From the NCBI GenBank assembly GCA_039881045.1, contig JAYWVB010000006.1, forward strand, positions 62,001 to 126,000: a stretch of 64,000 nt of DNA. Direction: 5' to 3'. A program made the position numbers and the translations under genes. Below are positions 22,801-34,018 of this stretch, one piece after another. The notes under the pieces were generated by a model. The model ran no database searches, was not told the DNA's origin, and saw nothing but the letters and a program-made list of their open reading frames with translations. How positions within the stretch are numbered: position 1 is the stretch's first letter; every line of letters starts with the position of its first letter. This DNA is from Chaetomium olivaceum (taxonomy: Eukaryota; Ascomycota; Sordariomycetes; Sordariales; Chaetomiaceae).

Positions 22801-24426
22801 ATGAAACCTACCAGGATTCTCGGCTTACTCGCGTGCTTCACCGTCAGTCTTGGGCGCGGCCCACCTAGTGATTCCCCGGACGGACTCACGGTCAAAACCA
22901 TAACTGGTGTCTACACCGGCCTTGTTGACCCCGAATTCCCCGACGTGCGCCAGTTTCGCAGCATCCCCTTCGCTGAACCGCCACTCGGAAGACGCCGATG
23001 GCTACCTCCGGAGCCGGTCAGGCCGTCTCTCCGGCACTCATACGCCTACCGCTTCCCTCCGCCCTGCCCGCAGTATCTGTACAAGAATGTGACGCTCTGG
23101 AACTCCAACATGACCAATTTCTCCATCCGCATTCATGGACAGAACCGCCTGGAAGGCACGATGGCACAGACCTCTTCTGAGGACTGTCTGTACCTCGCGG
23201 TCTGGACCCCTCTTAACGCGACGGCAGACTCCAAACTACCCGTCGCGCTCTTCATCCCAGGCGGCTCCTTCCGCAATGGCGGCGTCGACGTGCCCTACCA
23301 GCAACCCACGCCCTGGGTACAACGCACAAAGCGGCACATTTTTGTCTCGGCCGGCTACCGCGTCAACATCGCCGGCTTCCCCTGGGCGGCGGGGCTCGAG
23401 GAGCAAAACCTCGGCATCCTCGACGTGCGAGCCGCGCTCGAATGGGTGTACGCCAACATCGCCTCTTTCGGCGGCGACCCGTCCTGCATCACCCTTTGGG
23501 GCCACTCCGCCGGCGGCGTCGCCGTCGACATCGCAGCACACGCCTTCGCCTCCAACCCGCTCGCGGCGGGGCTCTTCCTGCAATCCGGCACCGCCATGGT
23601 CAACATCAGCCACCCGGACCCCACCCACCGCAACTTCACCTCCGTCGCGCGCCACGTCGGCTGCGACTTCCCCGCCGACCCCCTCGCCGAGCTGGCCTGC
23701 ATGCGCCAGGTGCCCATGGCCCTCCTCCAGAACGTGATCGGCGCCTACGCCGACAACGGCACCGCCTTCGCCCCCGTCTTCAAGCCCCTCCCCGACGACA
23801 AGGTCGTCTTCTTCAACTACACGCACCGCGCCCTCCACCCGCCCCCGGACGGCCGCCGCAACACGGTGCCACACATCCCCGTGCTCGTCAGCACCACCGC
23901 CAACGAGCAGGCCAGCCTGACCGAGTACCCGCTGAAAAATATCACGGCGGGGCCGTGGCAGGTGAAGGTCGACCGCGAGACGGTGGACGTGTTCGTGTGT
24001 CTGGCGAGTAATACGACGAGGGCGCGCGCTGCGGCGCTGCCGCCGGGCGGGCGGGTGACGTACCGGTATGAGTACGCGGGGAATTTTAGTAGTGTTGGGC
24101 CGCTGCCGTGGATGGGCGCGTTTCATGGGAGTGATGTGCCGATGTTGATGGGGACGTTTGAGACGTTGGGGGACAAGGAGAGGGTGACGGAGTTTCAGAG
24201 ACGGGTGGCGGAGGGGATGCAGGATTATTTGTTGGCGTTTATGGAGGACCCGGATGGAGGGTTGCGGAGGATGGGGTGGTTGCCGTGGGGGGAGGTGGAA
24301 GGGAGTGAAGTGGGAGGAAGGAATATGATGCGGTTTGGGAGTGGTGGGGTGGTGGCTAGGAATGTGAGTGCGGATGAGATTGATGATGCGTGCGTGTTGG
24401 GTAGACCGTATAATTCCAGTCCTTGA
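22801..24426 (+). CDS. Secreted type B carboxylesterase/lipase
   Basis: A single-exon gene of 541 aa. I chose the ATG at 22801 because it directly precedes a signal peptide (MKPTRILGLLACFTVSLG); the upstream ATG at 22750 would bury it. The alpha/beta-hydrolase carboxylesterase family pattern is clear: RFRSIPFAEPPLG-like start (here FRSIPFAEPPLGRRRW), SEDCLYLAVWTP, the oxyanion loop PGGSFRNGG, nucleophile elbow GHSAGG (His replaces the common Glu), and the catalytic His in GAFHGSDVPML. Many N-x-S/T sites are present. It lies ~450 bp downstream of GH115 on the same strand, which suggests, but does not prove, a shared role in plant polymer breakdown. The substrate is unknown. Confidence 0.88.
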   Translation: MKPTRILGLLACFTVSLGRGPPSDSPDGLTVKTITGVYTGLVDPEFPDVRQFRSIPFAEPPLGRRRWLPPEPVRPSLRHSYAYRFPPPCPQYLYKNVTLWNSNMTNFSIRIHGQNRLEGTMAQTSSEDCLYLAVWTPLNATADSKLPVALFIPGGSFRNGGVDVPYQQPTPWVQRTKRHIFVSAGYRVNIAGFPWAAGLEEQNLGILDVRAALEWVYANIASFGGDPSCITLWGHSAGGVAVDIAAHAFASNPLAAGLFLQSGTAMVNISHPDPTHRNFTSVARHVGCDFPADPLAELACMRQVPMALLQNVIGAYADNGTAFAPVFKPLPDDKVVFFNYTHRALHPPPDGRRNTVPHIPVLVSTTANEQASLTEYPLKNITAGPWQVKVDRETVDVFVCLASNTTRARAAALPPGGRVTYRYEYAGNFSSVGPLPWMGAFHGSDVPMLMGTFETLGDKERVTEFQRRVAEGMQDYLLAFMEDPDGGLRRMGWLPWGEVEGSEVGGRNMMRFGSGGVVARNVSADEIDDACVLGRPYNSSP

Positions 24427-24878
24427 GTCTAAGCTGTCGGAAATAGCTATTAAACCGAGAAGTGCATAAAACCAAGGTTCAATAGTACTCGACAAGTGTA
24501 TATTCGAAACGTTCGTCCCTCATTGTTGAAGCAACCCTGTGATGAACGACTGTTAGCGACGCGCCGATCTTTCGTTTTCTCCGAGTCAAACTGATTGTGG
24601 AATAAAAACTCTCTAGTAGGGGCTATAGCTTTCCTACCACTTCCCAGAGCAGGAGATGGGCTTCGAAACGTGTTTAACTTGGTGACGGGCTAGAACTGGG
24701 AGCCTGTGTAAGTCATCTTATGCTAACTCGCAACCCAATGTAATTACAGGCCTTTGTATTTATCTTAAAGGCGAACTAAAGTATGGACGGTGTGTTCTCG
24801 GGACTAGCATTATGATTGAACTTTATCATCAATATGTTATACCCCTTCAAAGCACCCTATCGACCAACTATCAGCAAA
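24427..24878. other. Convergent intergenic region
   Basis: Non-coding stretch between the esterase and the RING protein gene, which converge. No feature was recognised. Confidence 0.4.
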
Positions 24879-25609
24879 TTAGACTAGCAATATGGCCCTT
24901 GGCGGCGGTGTAAGGAGAATCGGTTCATCCTGACGATTGTTCGGGTACTGCGCGTTACATATCGGACAAGTAAGGTGCTGGCTGAACCAGTGTGCGATGC
25001 ACTCGCCGTGAAACACATGGTGGCAAGGTAGCGCGCGAACCAAGCTCCCGTCCTGGAAGTCTTCTAGGCAGATAACGCTGCGGTGAGTTCAACGGGTATC
25101 AGCCATGTATCGGCCTGATGAATAGTCGAGGAGCATGAGAGACGGGACAAGGTTTGGCCAACTTGCCATTTGTCTGGTAGCACCTTTGCACTAGAAACAC
25201 CGGCCCGCAGATGTTGGTAGGTTTGGCAGGCTTCGAATGATCCGGGGGTGGGTGATAGGCTGGTTGAATATGATTGCTCTCGACGTCCTGCCCGAGAGAC
25301 TCGAGGCCGGAGTGGGCCCTAGCGACATATATCCTCCTCCTGATAATGAACAGACGGCTTATAAACCCGAGGAGGAGGAGGGGGGTTGAGTGTTAGGAAT
25401 TGATCAGACTTAACAGCATTGGATGGTTGGTTAACAACATACATCATGACAAAACAGAAGCAGCCAAAAATGATTACTATGAAAATCCCAAAGACGACAA
25501 ACCCAATCCATCTCGACGATGTCGCATCCCCATCATTGCTGCGACCCTGGGGAGACGAAAGGGCACCAAGGGTTGGAGGAAGCGACGAGAAGGGCCCGCC
25601 ATGTTCCAT
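24879..25609 (-). CDS. Membrane RING-H2 protein, likely E3 ubiquitin ligase; frame problem
   Basis: The N-terminal part (25609 downward) has a Pro/Ser-rich head, then a single strong membrane span (WIGFVVFGIFIVIIFGCF...) at residues ~34-59. A downstream exon (25077-24879) encodes a RING-H2 core: ICLEDFQDG, LPCHHVFHGECIAHWF, TCPIC. A 106-bp intron (25078-25183) links them. The first frame ends at a TAG near 25320, while the protein-like continuation (ARAHSGLESLGQDVES) lies in another frame. Removing one base there gives 207 aa. In my model the first zinc-binding Cys of the RING is Ser, so the exon border may be wrong. TM-RING proteins of this type act as ubiquitin ligases in endomembranes. Confidence 0.6.
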
Positions 25610-26012
25610 ATCAGGCGAGGGAGAATATTTGGGACCTTGGTATTTTGAGTCCTTCTGGAAGTGGCTGAGGTCCGGATCGTGGCTACGTTGGGGCGATAGA
25701 CTGCTAACTGGAACTACAGGCTGTTAAGTGGGCTGTTGCTTATAGTTATGTGCTTCGAGTTCGGGGAAACGAAGGGGAGCGGGGCGCTTTGTTAAAAAAG
25801 GTCGCCACGGACCGTCTCGTGATGCCGTCAGGGCGACGTCGGCCAAGAGACACGGGTCGGCTGCGTGAACGCCACCGTGATAGTTGTGAGCAAGGGTCAG
25901 GGTTGCCTGGCTCTGGTTGTCGTCCGATATATATTAGTGTTGGTATGCCTACAGTTGGTGATTCCCCGCACCAAATAGGTCATCTGAACACTGGGTTGTG
26001 CACACTCGGACA

Positions 26013-29000
26013 ATGGATCAAGCACACGGGGATCACGAAGATGACAATTTCGGCATGGAGGGCAACCCCTTTCCCTCACTCCGGCCCAGCTCTCACAGCT
26101 CACAGAACCGGAAGCCGCCGCAGCCCTACAGGGGCTGGGAGGCCTACCGGGTCTCGAACGCGGCCTCAGGACCGACATCCGAGCCGGTCTAAGCCTCGAG
26201 GAGACGAGGGTACGCCAAGGTGCCGATGACGAGCGAGCACGGCGGCCGGCTCCCCGAGCCCCCGAACAAAAGGCCGTCCGCTACTCGGACCGACAGCGCG
26301 TCTTCGGCAAAAACCGGCTCCCGGACCGGCGCTCCAAGTCCTTCCTCGCGCTGGCGTGGGTCGCGCTGCAAGACCGCGTGCTCGTGCTTCTCAGCATTGC
26401 CGCGGCGGTGTCGCTCGCGCTGGGGCTGTACCAAACCTTTGGCGGCCACCACGAAGAGGCGAGCCAGGGCCAGGCCCCCGCGCGGGTCGAGTGGATCGAA
26501 GGTGTGGCCATCATCGTGGCCATCCTGGTGGTGGTGCTCGTCGGCGCGCTCAACGACTGGCAAAAGGAGAGGCGGTTCCGCGGACTGAACCGGAAAAAGC
26601 AGGACCGCACCGTGACGGTGGTGCGGTCGGGGCGGCCGGCGAGGGTTTCCGTGTACGATGTGCTGGTGGGCGACGTCATGGTGCTCGAGCAGGGGGATGT
26701 GATTCCCGTTGACGGGGTGCTGATCGAGGGGCATAACGTTTGTTGCGATGAATCGTCATCGACGGGCGAGTCGGATGTTGTCAAGAAGACGCCGGCCGAG
26801 GCGGGCTCGGGGGCTCTCGTGCAACTGGATAATGATGATGATGATGATGATGATGTCCACGCAAGGAGGTTCGACCCGTTTCTGTTGTCGGGGTCCAGGG
26901 TGCTAGACGGCACTGGGAGGTTCCTGGTAACAGCGGTTGGGCCACGCGCCAGCCTCGGGAGGACTATGATGGCCCTGCGTAACGAACCCGGCATGACGCC
27001 GTTGCAGGCGCGGCTGAACGTCCTCGCAGGTATGTAGGCGCGCCAGCACGCTCTCGGGCGTGTATTTAATGCTGCTGATCTCATGCTTATGATTTAGGTT
27101 ATATCGCGAAGCTAGGCAGCGCGGCAGGATTGCTACTCTTCACGGTGCTATTTATTGAGTTCCTTGCCAGGCTTCCGGCCAACCCAGCCAGCAGCGAGGA
27201 GAAGGGCCAGAACTTCCTTAGAATTGTCATCACCGCCATAACCATCATCGTGGTCGCCGTACCCGAAGGTCTGCCGCTGGCCGTGACCCTCTCGCTCGCG
27301 TTTGCTAGCAAAAAGATGAGCAGAGAGAACAACCTGGTGCGGCATCTGCAGTCGTGCGAGACCATGGGCAACGCGACGGTCATCTGCTCGGACAAGACGG
27401 GGACCTTGACTCAGAATGTCATGACTGTGGTTGGGGGAAGTCTGGGCACGGGAGGCGTTACGTTTGGTGACAAAAGGGTCTCGCCTGACAACACAAGAGG
27501 TTTCTCGGACGGCATGGCCCGTGAGAGGCTCGATAGGGGCCACGCGGGTGGGGGAGAGAAGGCGGCCATCCACCCCGAATTCCGCAACCTCACCAAAGAG
27601 TCCATAGCCATCAACACCACCGCCTTTGAGGGCGAGGAGGACGGTCAGGCAGTCTTCATCGGGACCAAGACCGAGACGGCACTCCTCGACTGGGCCCGAC
27701 AGGGGTTCGGTCTCGGGCCCCTGGACACCGAGCGTGCCAGGCACCCGCTCGTCCAAGCATTCCCCTTCAATTCCCGCCGGAAATGCATGGGATCCGTCAT
27801 CCGGCTCCCGGGAAACAGATACCGCCTCTTCGTCAAGGGGGCGCCCGAGGTGGTCCTCGAGCAGTGCAGCACCAGCGTGGTCGACCCAGCCCAGCCCCTC
27901 TCTGTCCCAGGCCCCGCCCCCCTTGGAGAGCAAGACAAAACGGCCATCTCGGACACTATATCGCGGTACGCGTCCCTCTCGCTGCGCACGCTAGCCCTCG
28001 CCTACCGCGACCTCGACTCCTGGCCGCTGCTGCCGCCGCCGGCGCAAGAGACACAAGGCACAATCCCCCCCTCCAACAACCCCCCCAACAACCCCAACCC
28101 AAAGCCTAGCGCCACCACCGCTAGCAACGTCTTCTGCGACCTGACTTGGCACGCCCTCCTCGCGATCCAAGACCCCGTGCGGGGGGTGCCCGCCGCAGTG
28201 GGCGACTGCCGGCGCGCGTCGGTGGCCGTCAAGATGGTGACGGGCGACAAGGCCGAGACGGCGCGGGCGATTGCGCGCGAGTGCGGCATCCTCCCCGCCG
28301 CGGCTGGTAGCCGTGCGGAGAACGGCGAGGGTGGCGGCGGCGTGGTGATGGAGGGCGCCACATTCCGTCGTCTGGGGGAGGAGCGGCAGCGTGTGGTGGC
28401 CAAAGAGCTGTGCGTCATGGCGCGGTCGAGTCCCGAGGACAAGCGGGCGCTAGTCGGGGCGCTGCGGGCGCTGGGGGAGGTGGTGGCGGTGACGGGAGAT
28501 GGGACCAACGACGCGCCGGCGCTAAAGGAGGCCGACGTCGGCTTCTCGATGGGGGTCATGGGCACCGAGGTGGCCAAGGAGGCGTCCGACATCATTTTGA
28601 TGGACGACGACTTCTCGTCTATTGTCAAGGCGCTCGCGTGGGGCCGCGCCATCAACGACGCGGTCAAGAAGTTCCTGCAGTTCCAGGTCACGGTCAACAT
28701 CACGGCGGTGGCCCTGACCTTTATCTCAGCCGTGGCCAGTAGCGAGGAGCGCTCCGTGCTGAACGCCATCCAGCTTCTCTGGGTCAATCTGATCATGGAC
28801 ACGTTCGCGGCCCTCGCGCTCGCCACGGACCCGCCCACTTCTAGCCTGCTGGATCGCACGCCAGAGCCCAGGCGAGCGCCGCTGATCACCCTGACCATGT
28901 GGAAGATGATCCTCGGCCAGTCGGTCTACCAGCTCGCTGCATGCCTGACTCTGCACTTCGCGGGACCGTCCTTCCTGCACTACCCGGAGCCGCAGCTGGC

Positions 29001-29729
29001 AACCTTGGTGTTCAACGCGTTCGTTTTTATGCAGATCTTCAAGTTGGTCAACAGCCGGCGGGTCGATAACAAGCTCAACATATTCGAGGGCCTGCCTCGG
29101 AATCATCTGTTCATGCTCATGATGGCGATTATGGTGGTGGGACAGGTCTTGATCGTCTTTGTTGGCGGTGCCGCCTTTGAGGTTGTCCGGCTGAACGGCG
29201 CCCAATGGGCCATTTCTCTTGTGCTTGGTTTCCTGTCAATCCCGGTGGGCATCCTCATCCGCCTGGTTCCAGACGACTTGGTTCATGCGTGCGTACGCTT
29301 CGCACAACGGCGCCGGGGGTGTCGGGATGGCGAAAAACACGCAACAGGACAGATGAGGAGGCGCCTAGTGCTAACGATGATGCCGCCGCCGCCAGCACCA
29401 GCGTCGATTTCGGTAGTGCCCTGTTCACCGTCAGGGATGACCTAGCATTCCTCAAGCGGGTGCGCGGCGGGAGGATTGCGGCACTGAGAGGCGAGGCCAT
29501 TGCAATCCGCCCCAGCCGGAGGGAGAACTGGGCTGGCCAGAGACGGCGCTCCAAGACGACCATGCGTTCCGCGGTCGGGATGCCGGGTCTGCTGGCCGCC
29601 AGTGTCGGCGCCATGTCGCCAGCCGTAGGGCACGACGGTGCTGGTGTGTGGGTTCGCCGCGGTGCCCGACCAAATCTGGGCCGCAGTGACACGGTTGGGG
29701 CTGCGCAGGGTGGTTGTTCGGTTGATTGA
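26013..29729 (+). CDS. PMCA-type Ca2+-transporting P-type ATPase
   Basis: Two exons (26013-27029, 27098-29729; 68-bp GTATGT intron). With two single-base restorations they give 1,216 aa, typical for fungal vacuolar/plasma-membrane Ca2+ pumps. Seen in order: GNPF start box; LGGLPGLERGLRTD; RVFGKNRLPDRRSKSF; the first membrane pair; actuator motif SSSTGESD; VPEGLPLAV in M4; phosphorylation site SDKTGTLTQN; FVKGAPEVV; KMVTGDKAETARAIA; VTGDGTNDAPALKEADVGFSM; WVNLIMDTFAALALATDPP; and a basic C-terminal tail with DDLAFLKRVRGGR. One frame break lies in the C-run after NPF (~26075). The other is in a stretch of short G/A runs at ~29310-29335, before the tail. Both behave as one-base deletions. An acidic (D)7 run from a GAT repeat is at ~26830. 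The pump moves Ca2+ out of the cytosol. Confidence 0.9.
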
Positions 29730-29942
29730 AGAGAGATTCGCTTGGTAAGACCTTACAGTGACCGGTTACCGGCGTCTGAGTGAACATATACGTTGCCAAG
29801 GATGAGTTATGATAGGCCTCATTTCGTGTCGGCCGTTCATTGACAAAGTCGTGTGAGACTTGACTCCAATTAGGCGCATCTCCATCACAATTCTGGCAAC
29901 GGTTGGGGACAAAGCGCCCTGGTTCCGGCTCAGGAACAAACG

Positions 29943-31244
29943 ATGCAGCCATCGCGAACCCCGCTACGGGCATACGCGGAGACGCCTATCCATCCCCCCC
30001 AAATTCCCCCTTTCCAGCCACAACAACTTCGTGCCCCCCAACCAAGTCCAGCTGGTCCGCAACCACTGGTCACACATCAAACACCGCAACCAGGGGTTCA
30101 GCAGCAACGTCGCACGGGGCGGCCGCCCAACTCAGGGCCTCAAAGGCCGCAATTCGTTTACCATAGGATTGATCCCACAAAAACGGGAGCCGACCAAGAA
30201 TCATCACACGTTTTGTACGGTACTTCGCCTGAGGCCGCTACATTTCAACAGCCATGGCAGGATGGGCAGCAGGCGAATGATCATGAGGGGTCAATTCAGC
30301 ACGGCGAATCAGCCTCGGAAGAACCCGAGGAGGGCGCCAGTGACATGAACGGGGTTTCAGCCAAAGACGCCGCGCCTCTCGTGCAGCCCATAACCCCTTT
30401 ACAATATCCCACCGTACGGCCAAACCTTATGCTGGGGCCCTATGACACACACGAAGAAGCCCGAAGTGTAGTCGTCGAGTACGCCATCTCCCAAGGATAC
30501 ATGCTTGTTCAGGCCGGGTGTGTCAGGGCGAAGCCGCCCCAGGGCGGCTACGAGGCAGGCCGGCCCATCGTGCGGGTCGACATGATATGCGACCGGAGCG
30601 GCACCTGCAAGAACGTGGGCACGGGCAAGCGCAAGCGCGCTACTCACAAGACCGGTTGTCCCACACGCTTCAAGATCGTATGCCGAAAGCGCAACGGCTC
30701 CAAGTGGTTTATCGACCCGATTATGGAGATGCACAACCACGACCTCAATCTGGGGAACATGGACTCCATCGCAAGCTACCGTCGCTATCGCCGAATGCAG
30801 GAAGGTGGCCCATCAGCAGAGACGCGGAAGGACCGGATCGAGTGGAAGAAGCGGACGGAGCAGAACCCCACACCGCCGGCGCCAGCGCCTGTGTCATTTC
30901 CCGCGTCTCATAACGCGGGGACGGCTGCCGGGTCGACTGCCGGACCGACTGCCGGACCGACGGGCCCATTGCATATGGCGGCGTTCAAAGGGAATACCAT
31001 GATAATGGGGATCTTACTTGATAAGGGGGGAGATATCGATGCATATGATTCGACGGGACGGACAGCGCTGCATTTCGCCCTTGAGGGGTCCCGGATGGAT
31101 GTGATCAAACTGCTGGTGGAACGCGGAGCTAACGTCTCCCGTTGCGATTTGAAAGGGCTCAGCCCCTTACATGTGGCGGTGGAAAAGGGGCTGGAGGAGG
31201 CCGTGGTGCTTTTGATCGAGAAAGGGGCGGATCCTAATATGTAA
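29943..31244 (+). CDS. FAR1-type DNA-binding domain fused to ankyrin repeats
   Basis: A single-exon frame of 433 aa. Residues 1-150 are Pro/Gln-rich and disordered. Residues ~165-280 form a FAR1-like DNA-binding domain of the WRKY-GCM1 zinc-finger fold: GPYDTHEEARSVVVEYAISQ, a CDRSGTCKN box, GCPTRFK, and the MHNHDLN His pair. Residues ~345-433 are ankyrin repeats (GPLHMAAFKGN, GRTALHFALEGSRMDVIKLL, GLSPLHVAVEKG). FAR1 domains are best known from plant FHY3/FAR1 and MULE transposases. Here no transposase core is present, so it could be a domesticated regulator. The ORF ends within a third or fourth repeat (KGADPNM), so a further exon is possible but not visible. Confidence 0.75.
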   Translation: MQPSRTPLRAYAETPIHPPQIPPFQPQQLRAPQPSPAGPQPLVTHQTPQPGVQQQRRTGRPPNSGPQRPQFVYHRIDPTKTGADQESSHVLYGTSPEAATFQQPWQDGQQANDHEGSIQHGESASEEPEEGASDMNGVSAKDAAPLVQPITPLQYPTVRPNLMLGPYDTHEEARSVVVEYAISQGYMLVQAGCVRAKPPQGGYEAGRPIVRVDMICDRSGTCKNVGTGKRKRATHKTGCPTRFKIVCRKRNGSKWFIDPIMEMHNHDLNLGNMDSIASYRRYRRMQEGGPSAETRKDRIEWKKRTEQNPTPPAPAPVSFPASHNAGTAAGSTAGPTAGPTGPLHMAAFKGNTMIMGILLDKGGDIDAYDSTGRTALHFALEGSRMDVIKLLVERGANVSRCDLKGLSPLHVAVEKGLEEAVVLLIEKGADPNM

Positions 31245-31654
31245 ATAACGCCAGCGGGTAGGCCCTTGACAGGCCCCCAGGGTAACACAACGGTCACATT
31301 CACGCCTTGTTTTACAATCTTCTTCTTTCCCTTCTGGCGTTCAAAGTTTATGCCCTCGACTGCACAATCTTTGGCCGCCACGTGAACGCAACGCCGTTAA
31401 TAACTACCTACTTGCTCAACAAGTGGTCTAACGCTCCGCACTCCTCTCATCATCCAACTACCTATCTGCCAAAGAAACCACAGATAACACTCCCAAATGC
31501 ATCGCTCTCCTGTCCAGCAAGGCCAAACCTCTAACCCCCAACCCCCAATACGTCCTCAAAAACGAACTCTCAACACATCAACGCCCTCCAACAAACCCGT
31601 GGCCAAATCCCCATCCCACCCCCCAACCCCCAATCACGACCCCTCCCCAATAAT
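31245..31654. other. Convergent intergenic region
   Basis: The sequence between the FAR1-ankyrin gene and the Arg/Ser/Pro-rich gene is CCCCAA/CCAAC-rich and low-complexity from 31490 to 31650. No gene is supported. Confidence 0.35.
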
Positions 31655-32359
31655 TTACCCATGCGTACTATACCCCGACCAACCCCCCGTCTGCCCTCTA
31701 TACGGATCCTCCCGGGCCCGCTGCCAGGTCGTGCGTCCGTCCAGATCCGACCAGCCCAACCGATCCGCCGCCCACTCCCCGGCCGCCCTGCCAAACTCGC
31801 GCAGGTCCTCCGGCGGCACGCTATTCAGCGCGTCACTGAGCGTGCGTCGGAGGCTGAACGGTTGCGGCGAAGCGGCGCGGCGGCGGTGCCACGACGGGGA
31901 GCGCCTTCGTCGGCGGGTGGGGGCGGTGGTCACGGGGGAGTAGGCGCGTGGTGGGGAGTAGGCGCATGGTGCCGGGGGAGGGGAGGTGCGGCGCGGGGGT
32001 GTGTAGGCGGTTGGGCGGAGCGGGGACAGCGGGCGCCGCGCGCGGGAGAACAGCGGCGGTTGCGGGGGGCCGCTGTAGCCTGCGCGGTATGGCGGTGGGG
32101 AAGGGGTGTGGTAGGCTGGGGGGTATGGGGATGGGGAGCGCACCGGGCGATAGGGTGTTGATGAGGCGCCGGGGTAGGCTGGGCGGTATGGTGATGGTGA
32201 CCGGCGTCTGCGGTAGAGTGGCGATGATGTCCGTCGGGGTGGGGATAAGGGGCGTGTATAAATATACGTGGTTACCGGAGGTCGTGAGCGAGACCGTGGG
32301 TAATAGGATGTGGTGGGGATGTAGTCTCCCCCATACGAGTAAGAGCTGCGGCCGGTCAT
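31655..32359 (-). CDS. Arg/Ser/Pro/Tyr-rich hypothetical protein
   Basis: A single-exon frame of 234 aa. Residues ~1-165 are repetitive and basic, full of SPSPYRPAYP- and RSPSPYPPAY-like units. The last ~60 residues look folded: SLRRTLSDALNSVPPEDL followed by GRAAGEWAADRLGW. I do not recognise the family. The composition suggests a disordered, possibly RNA- or chromatin-associated protein, which is only an impression. Confidence 0.6.
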   Translation of the reverse strand: MTGRSSYSYGGDYIPTTSYYPRSRSRPPVTTYIYTRPLSPPRRTSSPLYRRRRSPSPYRPAYPGASSTPYRPVRSPSPYPPAYHTPSPPPYRAGYSGPPQPPLFSRARRPLSPLRPTAYTPPRRTSPPPAPCAYSPPRAYSPVTTAPTRRRRRSPSWHRRRAASPQPFSLRRTLSDALNSVPPEDLREFGRAAGEWAADRLGWSDLDGRTTWQRAREDPYRGQTGGWSGYSTHG

Positions 32360-32405
32360 CGTGGCGAATACGGGTGTCTTCCGCTGTGGTGTTTATGGCC
32401 GAGAT

Positions 32406-33604
32406 GTTCGATTTGTAAGTGCGATCACTGCAAAAAGCGTTCCTAAATTAAGAGCGGCATCGTGCTTAAAGAAGTTGTAGATATCACCTTCACTAAGCAA
32501 AGGTGACACACGAGCCATCACAGATGACAGCATCTGCGCGCAACTAACAACTAAGCGGTGGGGGTGGTGTGTTGCTGTTGAGTTACCACCAACAACGTAC
32601 CACATCTAGGTTTCGTTGAACAGCTAAGCAGAACTAGGGTTGAGATAAATGGCGACGTATGGTGTTAAACTAACATGACCTGTGGCACTGGTAAAGGTAC
32701 AGAACACACAAAGAAATTGTGTCCTGTGTTTCCCATGTTCCAGAGCAACAACCATTTTTGTGCTTCGCAATTACGCCACCAGTGACACAACTCGTTCAAA
32801 GATGGGGGATCCCCAAAAGTAAGCCTGAACCCATGCGGACCTTACAATCCGGGCCAAAAGGTTGTCACGGTAGTCGAACGGTGTGGCAGTGGCGAGCAAT
32901 ATGAACTATTGACACGTTGTAGCTAGAACATGGCGAACTACTCTCCTGATTGGTAAAGTTTATGACCGTCCGTTACGCACAAACTCGCTGGATTCTGCTA
33001 GGGTCAAAAATCTGTGCCTACTCGCCGAGTAAGCGAAAGTTCATGAAGTCGTGGAAATGCACGCTTGAACACCTGGGTGGGTGCATCACCATCTTTCTCA
33101 CATTTTTACCGCCGATAGTATCACACCACGTCGCGCTACATGGATATGTACATGCGAATATGATACCTATTCACAATTCACTTTTAAGGATCAACCTCTT
33201 GGGCTAATTGTTCAAATATGTGATTGATATATGGAATGCAGATAGGATGTATCAAAACTAGAAAGGCGTAAAATTATCATTCTTGATCCTACTGGTTGAG
33301 GCCCGAAATATATAGATTTGGGTAGCCGCGTTGTATTGTCTTCTAAATAAGCCGAGCTATTCACACTCCACCATGCCCTTTGGGCCTCGGTTCGCCCTCA
33401 CTCTACCCACCATAGCTCCCAGTCCCTAACGATGGGGATGTGGTAGCCGCTCCCTTCCTCACCGGCGGCTTGCCCAGCACCACCGTCTCGCGAGCTGCCC
33501 CGTTGACTGACTAGACCTGATACCGTCAAGGGTGGTGATGCTGGTGCACCGGCAGGCCCTGCTGTGGCTGGGCCTGGGTCCAGGGCTGTTGAGTCTGGGG
33601 ACTG
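32406..33604. other. Intergenic, no gene recognised
   Basis: A/T-richer region with short frames only. None has a domain. Confidence 0.35.
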
Positions 33605-34018
33605 TCAAAGGGGCTCCCACGGGATGACTTCGCAACCCAACTCGCCCCCTGACGGGCTGGTGTCGCACAGGATTTCGACACCTATCCCCCCAGGCTTACC
33701 AGACTCATACAGCCTCAGCATTATAAAGCCGACCCCAATGATGGCCGATGTTTCCTCGTCGCGAAGAGGCCTGATTGACAGGGGGAAGACGCTCCACTTA
33801 CGGAGAGGAGACCAAGGTGCGAGTGATTTCCGGAGCTCTTTGCAGAAAGCCTCGACTATTCTTTCGGACTTTCTGAAGATAGCCTCCCATTCCTCTTTCT
33901 TTTCCACGCTGACGGATTTGATTAGCCCCAATGGAATCTGGACAAGCGCCCCCGTTACCTCGGATAGCACAACGGGACCCTTGGGGAACCGGAGACGAAG
34001 CTTGTATTCAAGGTCCAT
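33605..34018 (-). CDS. Hypothetical protein, 137 aa
   Basis: The frame has non-repetitive, protein-like composition: KLRLRFPKGPVVLSEVTG, KKEEWEAIFRKSERIVEAFCKEL, and a hydrophobic IGVGFIMLRLY strand. No family was recognised. It could be one exon of a longer gene. The low-complexity frame overlapping its 3' end is a shadow. Confidence 0.4.
   Translation of the reverse strand: MDLEYKLRLRFPKGPVVLSEVTGALVQIPLGLIKSVSVEKKEEWEAIFRKSERIVEAFCKELRKSLAPWSPLRKWSVFPLSIRPLRDEETSAIIGVGFIMLRLYESGKPGGIGVEILCDTSPSGGELGCEVIPWEPL

Noticed and set aside
23236..24495. 419-codon minus-strand frame over the carboxylesterase
   Set aside because: It is an antisense shadow of a GC-rich gene; composition is His/Arg-rich without domains, and the plus strand has full family motifs.
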